DNA from: Hymenobacter lucidus
GTDB taxonomy: Bacteria; Bacteroidota; Bacteroidia; Cytophagales; Hymenobacteraceae
Reading direction: 5' to 3'
Assembly: GCF_020447265.1 (NCBI RefSeq)
Contig: NZ_JAJADR010000001.1
Coordinates: 1,054,001 to 1,118,000 of the forward strand
DNA length: 64,000 bases
Made by a program: the position numbers and the translations under genes. Of this stretch, positions 44,501-50,587 are shown piece after piece. Under the pieces are notes generated by a model. That model had not been told where the DNA came from. It saw nothing but the letters and a program-made list of their open reading frames with translations, and searched no databases. The first letter of the stretch is position 1. Each line of letters opens with the position of its first letter.

Positions 44501-44746
44501 GGCCAGACCAGCGGCTACCGCTACCAGGGCGGGCTGGGCTACTACGAAAGCCCCCGCGACGCGGCCACCAACTTCTTTATGGGCTATTTCCCGAAAGGCA
44601 CCCACACGTTCGAATACCGGCTGCGGGCGGCCCAGAGCGGCAATTTTTCCGGGGGGCTCAGCCAGATTCAGTGCCTCTACGCGCCCGAGTTTAGCAGCCA
44701 TTCGGCTGGTACCCGCGTGCAAATTGAACCACTTGTAAAGAGGTAG
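38510..44746 (+). CDS. Alpha-2-macroglobulin family protein with SusC-like insert
   Basis: A 2078-residue exported protein (signal MRSFLLFILCSSIMLLG) of the bacterial alpha-2-macroglobulin family, which traps proteases. Helical N-terminal repeats (about 30-360) precede macroglobulin domains, with YRPGQTLYFKGI near 620, and the A2M domain (FWLPALRTNAQGETVLEF near 1282). A thioester domain has the motif YECSEQVFSR with Cys1527, a C-x-E-Q form. The C-terminal receptor-like domain is intact (GTHTFEYRLRAAQSGNF). Between macroglobulin domains at 1248-1259 lies NEVVTVGYGTQK, a near-perfect SusC/RagA signature segment, in a low-complexity stretch of Ala, Met and Pro. No pbpC neighbour is present, unlike many A2M loci. 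Confidence 0.93.
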   Translation: MRSFLLFILCSSIMLLGTSAPSPPSKPDPQKWKRIDALLAKNQTASAAPLIDQIYQLARRQQDTPEYLRALLYKLRLLEAKEEEADEKAIALVEADLKAAQFPARSILHSLLAQLYATYYQEHRYQLYDRTRTAAGVDTANPSAADIRTWDAARLGSAVVQHYRASLADEPARQQQLKLATLGYAVTGADAEGRALRPTLYDLLAHRAINALGNDEYYITKPAAQFELKNPALYGPAADFVRLKLVAPQADSLNGQFHALQVLQQLTAFRLADAANRAALADVDLRRLSFVEQHATLPDNAALYRAALAREAANYQALPISTEFLAAQAGSLEATDPAQAREIALQAEKRFPKSRGAQQARALRQRIEAVDVSFTTEEVVLPSQLWLLKLAVRNAPRLYAKAYRITTAQMVRRLERARNNELDGTPAGFRKFYARALAATPAAAWVLSVSGPADYRSHTVQHAGPALPLGHYLIVLSTTDENPTKESAGVTTSYAELSVSELSQVRRGVADQEAAALLVLHRQNGQPVAQTAVLPFYQYFDQKAREYKQRRGTLLTTDAEGQTQVPVDAALGLNNQLRAVLLTKGRDSLLVTESGYYPRRPHLDEDRPQRRTFLYTDRAIYRPGQTLYFKGILAETRAGKSQLLTGQTVSVRLVDVNGQTVQTLPFTTSDFGSFHGSVVLPTSLLNGEMSLQTDDGGTSFAVEDYKRPTFQVTFEPVAGTPVLGQPITVRGKATAYAGQPIDGATVQYRVVRRTFWPMFGRGFGSSQPELEVLSGTAQTDSAGGFAVTFVAQSEAQPGSNKRGPWGPGYVFTVTADVTDAAGETRTGEQRLSLGSTALTLRLELPELLNREDVAKLQVLSTNAAGEARPAKGQLRLYHLTPPSRALRPRAWERPEREALSREEFKRQFPLDAYGSEDNDSTWARTLVATQEFDTDKTPLLSELPAVLARQEPGRYVLEATAPAAAGVEEVKTEKAFTLYSAAATTLPVPTPDWFVALQDSVTPGQPARFLVGSSEAGARILVQAEAKGGSLRQEWLTLRAGEQRVVEVPTTAALDEAQLYVHVAQVRDNRLYLHSAAVQVATPPAPLVLSVATFRDKLQPGQKETWRVTIHQTGGQPAKAELLASLYDQSLDVFRPHRFMELEFPKPYYPALLAWNGRFGTENSQELFRPDLTGAYPEVLYPHLNMWGLAGEDMQQAYGGVATTTVKGNTENAAEEMGLAGSVMPSAAAPAPMAMKRMAMNADAAQLNEVVTVGYGTQKAGAAAAPDLSGVQARKDFRETAFWLPALRTNAQGETVLEFQMPEAVTRWQLLTLAHDQQLHSGLLRRELVTQKQLQVTLNAPRFFREGDQLRFSAKLSNLTDQPLSGTAQLFLLDARTQQPLESRVLQGAAQMKFDLPANQSSAVEWELRIPETAEGQVPLEAITYRVVAQTEPAKGKKRKAKNQPPTEIFSDGEENTLPVLPNRLLITESLPLPIVGPATREFELKKLTSTTSPTRRNYSLTLEMTENPAWYAVQALPYLMEYPYECSEQVFSRLYANLLAAKILQSNPRIKPMLEEWKRAAQSGDKSALTSKLEQNQELKNLLLQETPWVRDAQSETERMRRLSELFDEPRLKAETTRALAKLAKMQQPDGAFPWFEQMPADRYITQLIVAGFGKLRKLGAFDATQDEQSRPVLTNALRYLDDQLQRDYAELRKQKGVDLKQDHLADIHIQALYARSFWLTQPVPKSAQLALAYFQQQAATFWTRQTRYLQAQLALALHRQKSAAPAVKDIMTGLRENALHSDELGMYWKEVRGGYYWREAPTETQATLIEAFDEISNDQKSVDEMKLWLLKQKQTQNWESTRATADACYALLLRGSDWLQPVQPVQVTVGGEAIKPTTKQAGTGYFKTTFAAADIKPAQGKVTVRKTDAGVAWGALYWQYFEQIDKITPATTGLQLERQLYREQRTAGGPVLERLTAAAPVRVGDVLVVRLVLRSDRNLEYVHLKDQRAAGLELIGQTSGYRYQGGLGYYESPRDAATNFFMGYFPKGTHTFEYRLRAAQSGNFSGGLSQIQCLYAPEFSSHSAGTRVQIEPLVKR

Positions 44747-44826
44747 AAAGAAATTGCATTTTTCAGGACTGAATCGTAGCTCAGGCAGGCGAAAAGGCCT
44801 TTGCCGGAGTTTAAATAAAAGCGTCG

Positions 44827-44858
44827 TTTGGTATTAAAAAATGGCAATAGTAATTTTG
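44827..44858 (+). promoter_or_regulatory. Promoter TTTG-N20-TAATTTTG
   Basis: Full match to both parts of the Bacteroidota consensus: TTTG (44827-44830), 20 bases, TAATTTTG (44851-44858). It lies 29 bases before the ATG at 44888 and is the best promoter seen in the window. Confidence 0.75.
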
Positions 44859-44887
44859 CCGCTTCCTAGTCTTTTGGAACACTGCCT

Positions 44888-45349
44888 ATGCGTACGATTT
44901 ATGTTCTGGCCGGCCTGCTGTTTTGCAGCGTTTCGGCTTCTGCTCAGGAAGGAAAAAAGCCGGTTTCAGCCGACCACAAAAGTCAGTTGACGGCCACGCT
45001 ACCCGGTGAAGAAAAGCTGACCGCTCGAGAGCGGGCCGAGCGTGACTTTATCATGCCCGTGCGCCGCAAGCAGGCCGCCGCCCTCAAAGCTGCCGCCCAG
45101 GAAGAAAGTGCCGCACAGGCCGCCGCCACATCAGCGGAGGTATCGGCCCGCAACTTTATCGGTCCGGAAGAGGCTAAGCCTGAAGAAGCCGCCGCTCCGG
45201 CCGTTAAGCCCGCCGCCCGTCCGCGGACTTACCACCGGCGCCGCTCGGCGCACCGTCGCTCATCGGCCTCCTCAGCCCGCAAGCATACCACGAAGAAGAA
45301 AAGCGGCTCAACGAAGAAAAAGACGACCTCCAAGAAGCGTCGCCGGTAA
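44888..45349 (+). CDS. Exported Ala/Lys/Arg-rich small protein
   Basis: A 153-residue protein with a signal peptide (MRTIYVLAGLLFCSVSASA) and a low-complexity body. An Ala/Glu-rich middle (AAALKAAAQEESAAQAAATS) leads to a strongly basic tail (RRRSAHRRSSASSARK and KKKSGSTKKKTTSKKRRR). No family is recognised. The tail might bind nucleic acid, LPS or anionic polysaccharide after export. It has its own strong promoter and terminator, so it is a single-gene unit; its meaning is unknown. Confidence 0.7.
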   Translation: MRTIYVLAGLLFCSVSASAQEGKKPVSADHKSQLTATLPGEEKLTARERAERDFIMPVRRKQAAALKAAAQEESAAQAAATSAEVSARNFIGPEEAKPEEAAAPAVKPAARPRTYHRRRSAHRRSSASSARKHTTKKKSGSTKKKTTSKKRRR

Positions 45350-45370
45350 GAATTTACTCTGCATACCCCA

Positions 45371-45407
45371 ACAAAAAAGGAGAACCGGTCTGGTTCTCCT
45401 TTTTTGT
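45371..45407. terminator. Bidirectional terminator
   Basis: ACAAAAAAGGAGAACC / GGTTCTCCTTTTTTGT with GGTCT loop, between the basic small protein gene and the ferredoxin gene. Confidence 0.9.
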
Positions 45408-45424
45408 TGCTGCCCAGCGGTGAC

Positions 45425-45751
45425 TTACGTGTTCTGGGGCATGAGGCGCACTACTAGGCCATCGAGGCGGCTGGTGATGCGGATCTGGCAGGAAAGGCGG
45501 CTGCCCTGCGTCATGATGGGCAGGCTTTCGAGCATGGCTAGCTCGTCGTCGCTGGGCTCATCGAGGGCGGGGCCGGCCAGCACCTCCACGTGGCAGGTGC
45601 CGCACAGGGCCATGCCGCCGCAGGTAGCCTGAATGTCGTAGCCGCTAGCCTTGAGCACTTCCATCAGGCTCAGAGCCATATCGGTGGGGGCCACCACCTC
45701 GCGCCGCTGGCTGGGCGCTTCCTCTACATATACGCGTACTTCGTCGGTCAT
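45425..45751 (-). CDS. [2Fe-2S] ferredoxin, adrenodoxin/ISC type
   Basis: A 108-residue electron carrier. Cluster ligands are C44, C50 and C53 in CGGMALCGTC plus C88 in RLSCQI, with the C-x5-C-x2-C spacing of adrenodoxin-type ferredoxins. The gene sits directly downstream of a TrxR-like ferredoxin-NADP reductase gene, with 88 bases of palindromic repeat between them, so they probably work as a pair feeding electrons from NADPH to a cytoplasmic acceptor. Confidence 0.92.
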   Translation of the reverse strand: MTDEVRVYVEEAPSQRREVVAPTDMALSLMEVLKASGYDIQATCGGMALCGTCHVEVLAGPALDEPSDDELAMLESLPIMTQGSRLSCQIRITSRLDGLVVRLMPQNT

Positions 45752-45758
45752 CTTGGCT

Positions 45759-45840
45759 GTTAGTTGTTGGTTGTTAGTTGTCAGTTGTTAGTTATTCAGA
45801 GCATAGCAACCCTAACAACTGACAACCAACAACTAATAAC
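45759..45840. repeat. Palindromic AGTTGTTAG-type repeat (copy B)
   Basis: The left arm (45759-45793) and right arm (45813-45840) are inverted copies: TTAGTTGTTGGTTG plus TCAGTTGTTA, with a 7-base extra TTAGTTG in the left arm. The element fills nearly the whole gap between the reductase stop and the ferredoxin start and ends exactly at the reductase stop codon. Confidence 0.8.
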
Positions 45841-46856
45841 TATAGAGTGGGTACCCCGTTGACGGTCGTGTACTTGAGCACGTACTTCTTGTCGGGGTTG
45901 ATGTATTTGAAGGCGCCCTGGGCCATCAGCGCCGCCTCGTGGAAGCCGCAGAGAATGAGCTTGAGCTTGCCGGGGTACGTGTTGATGTCGCCGATGGCGA
46001 AAATGCCGGGGACGGAAGTCGAGTAGTCGAGCGTATTCACCTTCACTGCGTCGTCTTCCAGCTCCAGGCCCCAGTCGCCAATCGGGCCAAGCTTGGGCGT
46101 GAGTCCGAACAGGGGAATAAACGAGTCGACGGGCAGGGTTTCGGCCGTGCCGTCGTTGGCCGTGATGGTCACGGCTTCGAGGCCGTCGGCGCCGTGTACG
46201 TGCGTCACGTTCGACGACAGCACCAAGCGGGCCCGGCCGGCTTCGTGCAGATTTTTCACCTTCTCGGCCGAGTCGGCGGCGCCGCGGAAAGTGGTGCCGC
46301 GGTGTACCAGAGTTACTTCCTTGGCCACATCGGCCAGGAACACCGTCCAGTCGAGGGCCGAGTCGCCGCCGCCGGCAATAACGATGCGCTGGTCGCGGAA
46401 GGTTTCCGGGTCGCGCACCATGTAATACACGCCCCGGCCGCTTTCGTAATTTTCGAGGCTTTCGATGGCGGGCTTGCGCGGCTCAAACGAGCCCAGGCCG
46501 CCGGCAATGGCAATGGCCTTGCAGAAGATTTCGGTGCCGTCGGTGGTGAAAAGCTGAAACGAGCCGTCGTCGAGCTTCTCGAGGCGCTCTACCCGCTCGC
46601 CCAGCGTGAAGGTGGGATGGAAAGGCTCAATCTGGCGCATCAGGTTCTGAACCAGGTCGCCGGCCAGAATATCGGGAAAGCCCGGAATATCGTAAATCGG
46701 CTTCTTGGGGTAGATTTCGGAAAGCTGCCCGCCCACCTGGGGCAGCGCATCAACTACGTGACAGCGCAACTTCAGCAAACCGGCTTCAAATACGGCGAAT
46801 AAGCCCACTGGGCCAGCCCCGATAATGCAGATATCGGTCGAAATGGAATTGGTCAT
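45840..46856 (-). CDS. Thioredoxin-reductase-like ferredoxin--NADP+ reductase
   Basis: A 338-residue FAD/NAD(P)H flavoprotein. The FAD site is CIIGAGPVGLFAVFEAG (about 10-26), followed by PQVGGQLSEIYPKKPIYDIPG. The NADPH site is IAGGGDSALDW and the second FAD contact FAIGDINTYPGKLKLI. It lacks the CxxC of thioredoxin reductase and has the longer C-terminus of YumC-type FNR. The ATG at 46856 gives MTNSISTDICIIGAG; a frame open to 47024 adds an unrelated stretch. It is upstream of a ferredoxin gene, its likely partner. Confidence 0.9.
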   Translation of the reverse strand: MTNSISTDICIIGAGPVGLFAVFEAGLLKLRCHVVDALPQVGGQLSEIYPKKPIYDIPGFPDILAGDLVQNLMRQIEPFHPTFTLGERVERLEKLDDGSFQLFTTDGTEIFCKAIAIAGGLGSFEPRKPAIESLENYESGRGVYYMVRDPETFRDQRIVIAGGGDSALDWTVFLADVAKEVTLVHRGTTFRGAADSAEKVKNLHEAGRARLVLSSNVTHVHGADGLEAVTITANDGTAETLPVDSFIPLFGLTPKLGPIGDWGLELEDDAVKVNTLDYSTSVPGIFAIGDINTYPGKLKLILCGFHEAALMAQGAFKYINPDKKYVLKYTTVNGVPTL

Positions 46857-47009
46857 GAACAAAGCAATAAAATGAGCGGCCCCCGGCCAGCAGCTTAACA
46901 GGTAAACTGCCGAAAACGTTGGCATAAAGGTCCATGCAGTGCCTGAAAACGGCGCTAAACGGTACCGGCTGGAGTGGCTTTGTGCTTTGGGCAAAAGCCT
47001 AACGGGCCG

Positions 47010-47017
47010 CAAAGATA
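47010..47017 (-). promoter_or_regulatory. Candidate -7 box TATCTTTG for the reductase-ferredoxin pair
   Basis: Exact TAnnTTTG on the minus strand, 153 bases before the reductase start. No -33 element at normal spacing. Confidence 0.35.
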
Positions 47018-47047
47018 CAAACAAGCCGGCCGTTTTCGCAGCCCTCT

Positions 47048-47464
47048 TTACGCTTTGAGCAGCCAGGCTACGGCTTCCTCGGCAGTAGCGAAATAGCGGA
47101 ATTTCAGCGGGGTGGTAAGGGCCTCGCCAATGGCCCGGGCCGCCAGCCGCCCCAGCGGTGTCTGGTTCTCCAGAATGGCGCAGTGGCTGTAGCTGGTTTC
47201 ACGCATTGCCTGCGGAATCCACTCCTGAGCAATCCACTGCTGGGCCGTGAGCGGCAGGGGCTGGCGCCGGCGGTGGTCGGTGAGCAGGCGGCCGGTGCGG
47301 TGATGCTTCATGGCTTGCAGCGCGTGGGCGTAAATGGCACGCAGGTCGGCTTCGGTGGGCGGCGCGTCGGTCCAGAGCAGCTGCACGTAGCCCGGCGCGT
47401 GGTAGGAAATCGTGCACAGCGAATTGCGAAAATACACGGAGGAAGCGGCGGCGGGCTGGAGCAT
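47048..47464 (-). CDS. Hypothetical SpoIIAA/STAS-like protein
   Basis: A 138-residue soluble protein. Its pattern (SLCTISYHAPGYVQLLWTD, LRAIYAHALQAMKHHRTG, RLLTDHRRRQPLPLTAQQW, RYFATAEEAVAWLLKA) resembles a small family of Bacteroidota proteins with a SpoIIAA-like alpha/beta fold, in which a short strand is followed by 'LLTDxR'. No enzymatic motif is seen. It stands upstream of the reductase gene on the same strand with a 191-base gap. Confidence 0.65.
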   Translation of the reverse strand: MLQPAAASSVYFRNSLCTISYHAPGYVQLLWTDAPPTEADLRAIYAHALQAMKHHRTGRLLTDHRRRQPLPLTAQQWIAQEWIPQAMRETSYSHCAILENQTPLGRLAARAIGEALTTPLKFRYFATAEEAVAWLLKA

Positions 47465-47841
47465 GGAGTAAAGAAACGACGCTCACATGAAGAACCAATG
47501 GAGAATTTCTGAACAAGTGAGTCTTTCCCGATCAAAGCTCCTTCGATTAGTGGACCAATGCCGACAGTACTTACCTTCAGGAGGAAGCCACAAATAGTGT
47601 GTTTTATGTATTCTTAAAAAACAATAAAAAAACGAAATTGTGCAGTAATATAGGATTGTTTCTCTTTCACTAGTAAATTGCGCCTTTCTGGTATTTTGAT
47701 CTATGAGTTTTTCTGGTGATTTGAGCTGTATATAGTTCAGTATTTTCTGCAGATAGATTTGTCCGACTGCCCGAGGAGTTACAGAGTGAATTGTTCTTGA
47801 CAGCCCTACTACCGGTTTAGTGGGGCCTTACGCCTCTTGCA
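47465..47841. other. AT-rich intergenic region upstream of the sugar operon
   Basis: 377 bases with no gene seen, visibly more AT-rich than the flanks (47590-47760). It holds the TAGATTTG box at 47754-47761 and probably the leader of the aminotransferase operon. Confidence 0.5.
47754..47761 (+). promoter_or_regulatory. Candidate -7 box TAGATTTG for the sugar operon
   Basis: Exact TAnnTTTG, 80 bases before the TTG start at 47842. The nearest TTTG (47720-47723) is 30 bases away. Confidence 0.4.
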
Positions 47842-48957
47842 TTGATTAACGTTACAAAACCGTTTTTGCCACCTCTGGCTGAATACACCGATTATTTAAA
47901 CCGCATCTGGGCCCAGCGCCGCCTGACTAATGGCGGCCCGCTGGCCGAAGAGCTGGAACTGGAGCTGGCTGCTTTTGTAGGCAATGAGGCTCACGTACAA
48001 CTCGTGGCCAACGGTACAGTAGCCCTGCAATTAGCTATCCGGGCCCTGGAGTTGACTGGTGAGATTATCACTACGCCCTTTTCGTACGTAGCTACTACCG
48101 GCTCCATTCTCTGGGAAAAATGCACCCCGGTATTTGTCGACATCGACGAAAGCACTTTTTGCCTTGATGCAGCCAAGATTGAGGCGGCCATCACGCCCCG
48201 TACCCAGGCCATTCTGGCTACGCATGTGTATGGCTACCCTTGTGACGTCGTCCGGATTGCCGAAATAGCCGAGCGCCACCAGTTGAAGGTAATTTACGAT
48301 GGGGCGCATGCTTTCGGTACCCGGGTGGCCGGCCGCTCCCTGCTCACCTACGGTGACATAACAGCGTGTAGCTTCCACGCCACCAAGCTGTTTCATATGG
48401 CCGAAGGAGGCGCCCTCGTGACGCGCGAACTGGCTCTGGCCGAGAAAATCGGGCTGCTTCGTACCAATGGCCACCACGGTGACCACTACGTAATGGCCGG
48501 TACCAACGCCAAAACCTCGGAACTGAATGCTGCTCTGGGCCTGTGCCTGCTGCCGCGCGTACCTGGTTTCATCGAGCATCGTGCTGCTCTCTACCGCCTC
48601 TACCGCGAAGAATTAGCCGGGCTGCCGCTGAGCTATCCGCTTCTGACTGTGGATGTAGACTACAACTACGCGTACTTTCCCGTGATATTTTCCACGGAGA
48701 TGCAGCTGCTGACTACCAAGGAGCAGCTAGCCGCGGCGGGCGTGGGTACGCGGCGCTATTTCTTCCCGACGCTCAACGCCTTGCCCTACCATACGGGTGC
48801 GCCTTGTCCCGTTGCCGAGGATATCTCCCAACGAGTGCTATGCCTGCCGTTTTACCAAGAGTTGACCCCAAGCCAGGTACAGTTGATTGCCCAGCTCGTC
48901 AGAGTCAGTATGCCTGCTGAAGAGGCCGAGCTGGCTTTACTGTGCATAAATGAGTAG
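47842..48957 (+). CDS. DegT/DnrJ/EryC1/StrS-family aminotransferase
   Basis: A 371-residue PLP enzyme transferring an amino group to a keto-sugar nucleotide. The start INVTKPFLPPLAEY, the ANGTVALQLAIRAL segment, D153 in YDGAHAFGT and the PLP lysine K182 in CSFHATKLFHMAEGG are typical of DegT. The start codon is TTG at 47842: it yields the family's exact N-terminus, and no in-frame ATG exists nearby. The next gene begins 8 bases before this one ends (ATGAGTAG). It starts a three-gene operon for an amino-sugar: aminotransferase, glycosyltransferase, acyltransferase. Confidence 0.9.
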   Translation: MINVTKPFLPPLAEYTDYLNRIWAQRRLTNGGPLAEELELELAAFVGNEAHVQLVANGTVALQLAIRALELTGEIITTPFSYVATTGSILWEKCTPVFVDIDESTFCLDAAKIEAAITPRTQAILATHVYGYPCDVVRIAEIAERHQLKVIYDGAHAFGTRVAGRSLLTYGDITACSFHATKLFHMAEGGALVTRELALAEKIGLLRTNGHHGDHYVMAGTNAKTSELNAALGLCLLPRVPGFIEHRAALYRLYREELAGLPLSYPLLTVDVDYNYAYFPVIFSTEMQLLTTKEQLAAAGVGTRRYFFPTLNALPYHTGAPCPVAEDISQRVLCLPFYQELTPSQVQLIAQLVRVSMPAEEAELALLCINE

Positions 48958-49912
48958 CCCCTCGCACCCGAAGGTAAGTGTGGTAATGCTGGCTTATAAC
49001 CACCAGCAATTTATCCGGCAGGCCCTCGACAGCGTGCTGATGCAGGAAGTGAACTTTCCCTACGAAATCATCATCGGTGAGGACTGCTCAACGGACCAGA
49101 CGCGGAGCATCGTGCAGGAATACGCCCGGCTCTACCCCGATATCATCCGGCCCATCTACCACTCACCCAACGGAGGAATGGGCCGCAACCTGCAGGCCTG
49201 CCTGGCCGCCGTCCGGGGCGAATACCTGGCCCCGCTGGAAGGCGACGACTACTGGACCGACGCCCGCAAACTGCAAAAACAGGTCGACTTTCTGGCGACG
49301 CACCCGGAGTATTCCATGTGCTTCCATGAGGTTATGGTCATCGATGAAGAGCCCTACCAGGTCCGGGGCATCACCAGCAACGAAGACGAGTACACTTTCG
49401 AAACGCTGCTCGCCTCCAAGCGCACCGTGCCCATGACCTGCTCATTACTGCTGCGCAACCGGCTGGCCGTGCTGCCGGAGTGGCTGTTCGCCGTACCCAT
49501 GATGGATTATCCACTCGTTATTCTGCAGGCGGAGCATGGCAAACTCAAGCGGCTGCCGGACGTGATGGCCGCATACCGTAAGCATGCGGGTGGCAGTTGG
49601 TCGGCAGTGTCGCATAGCCAGAATCACCGGCGCTACATTGCTATGTATCAGCGGCTGGCGGCTCACTACGCACCTACTTCCCGTGGTGGCATCGTCCGGC
49701 AGGCCCTCTATCGGCACTGCCTGTACCTTGCTGACCATCTGATTAAGTCCGGCGAGGAGCCAACGGCTCCTTACTTCCTGCAACGGGCACTGGCCACCGG
49801 CCCAGGCCTGAGCCTTGCGAACCTGAAAAGCCTGGTGGGCGTGACGAGCCGGTACCTGCGGGCTAGCTTGGCGCCTCGTGGTTCCCGCCCCAATCAACTA
49901 GACGAAGCATGA
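48950..49912 (+). CDS. Glycosyltransferase family 2
   Basis: A 320-residue GT-A fold transferase. VSVVMLAYNHQQFIRQALDS (about 10-29), IIIGEDCSTDQTRSIVQEYA and the metal site LEGDDYWTD (about 95-103) are typical GT2. It overlaps the aminotransferase by 8 bases and the next gene by 4, so the three are co-translated. It would add the amino-sugar or a neighbouring residue to a surface glycan. The donor and acceptor are unknown. Confidence 0.9.
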   Translation: MSSPSHPKVSVVMLAYNHQQFIRQALDSVLMQEVNFPYEIIIGEDCSTDQTRSIVQEYARLYPDIIRPIYHSPNGGMGRNLQACLAAVRGEYLAPLEGDDYWTDARKLQKQVDFLATHPEYSMCFHEVMVIDEEPYQVRGITSNEDEYTFETLLASKRTVPMTCSLLLRNRLAVLPEWLFAVPMMDYPLVILQAEHGKLKRLPDVMAAYRKHAGGSWSAVSHSQNHRRYIAMYQRLAAHYAPTSRGGIVRQALYRHCLYLADHLIKSGEEPTAPYFLQRALATGPGLSLANLKSLVGVTSRYLRASLAPRGSRPNQLDEA

Positions 49913-50565
49913 AAGTTGTCATTTATGGTCTGGGCAAACACGCCCAGATGGTTCATTACCTCTTCACCCACGACAGCCCCGACGAAGTAGTCGCCTTTTG
50001 CGTCGATGCGGCCTATATGCCGGCCGACAATGGCCAGTTCTGCGGCTTGCCGGTGGTCAGTTTTGAAGACCTGCCGGCTCACTTTCCAACCACCGACTAC
50101 GTGCTGCACATTGCTATTGGCCAGGTCAAGGGGCGGCGGCGCGTGTACGAGGCGGCTAAGGCGCGGGGCTATTCCTTTGCCAGCTACATTTCCTCCAAAG
50201 CCCAGACCTGGCCCGACCTGGTGGTAGGCGAGCATGTGTTCATCGACCCCATCTGCTCCATTCATCCGTGCGTGACCGTTGGCGACAACACGATGCTGCT
50301 AGGAGTAATCCTTGGGCATCACACCTACACCGGCAGCCACTCCACTATTTCGGCCTGCATCATCGGTGGCGGCGTTACCATTGGCGACGGCACGTTCGTT
50401 GGCATGGGTACGGTCATCAATGAAAACCTGGCTATTGGTAGTAACAACATCATTGGCTCGGGGTGCCTGCTTGCCCGTTCTACGGCCGACAACGCCGTGT
50501 TTTCGGCCCCGGCCACCAAGCCTCGGGCTATTGATGCCAACCGCATAGCTATGTTCCGCAGATAG
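49909..50565 (+). CDS. NeuD/PglD-like sugar O/N-acyltransferase
   Basis: A 218-residue protein: an N-terminal Rossmann-like lobe (MKVVIYGLGKHAQMVHYL) and a C-terminal left-handed beta-helix with hexapeptide repeats (VVGEHVFIDPICSIHPCVTV, VTIGDGTFVGMGTVI and LAIGSNNIIGSGC). The catalytic His of PglD-type enzymes has a good candidate in LGHHTYTGSH. It probably acetylates or formylates the amino-sugar made by the DegT enzyme. It overlaps the GT2 gene by ATGA. Confidence 0.87.
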   Translation: MKVVIYGLGKHAQMVHYLFTHDSPDEVVAFCVDAAYMPADNGQFCGLPVVSFEDLPAHFPTTDYVLHIAIGQVKGRRRVYEAAKARGYSFASYISSKAQTWPDLVVGEHVFIDPICSIHPCVTVGDNTMLLGVILGHHTYTGSHSTISACIIGGGVTIGDGTFVGMGTVINENLAIGSNNIIGSGCLLARSTADNAVFSAPATKPRAIDANRIAMFRR

Positions 50566-50587
50566 CCGGGCTGGCACCGACGACGCT

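Noticed and set aside
47465..47841. AT-rich block considered as an island border or attachment site
   Set aside because: No tRNA, integrase or direct repeats flank it; the following genes have normal composition.
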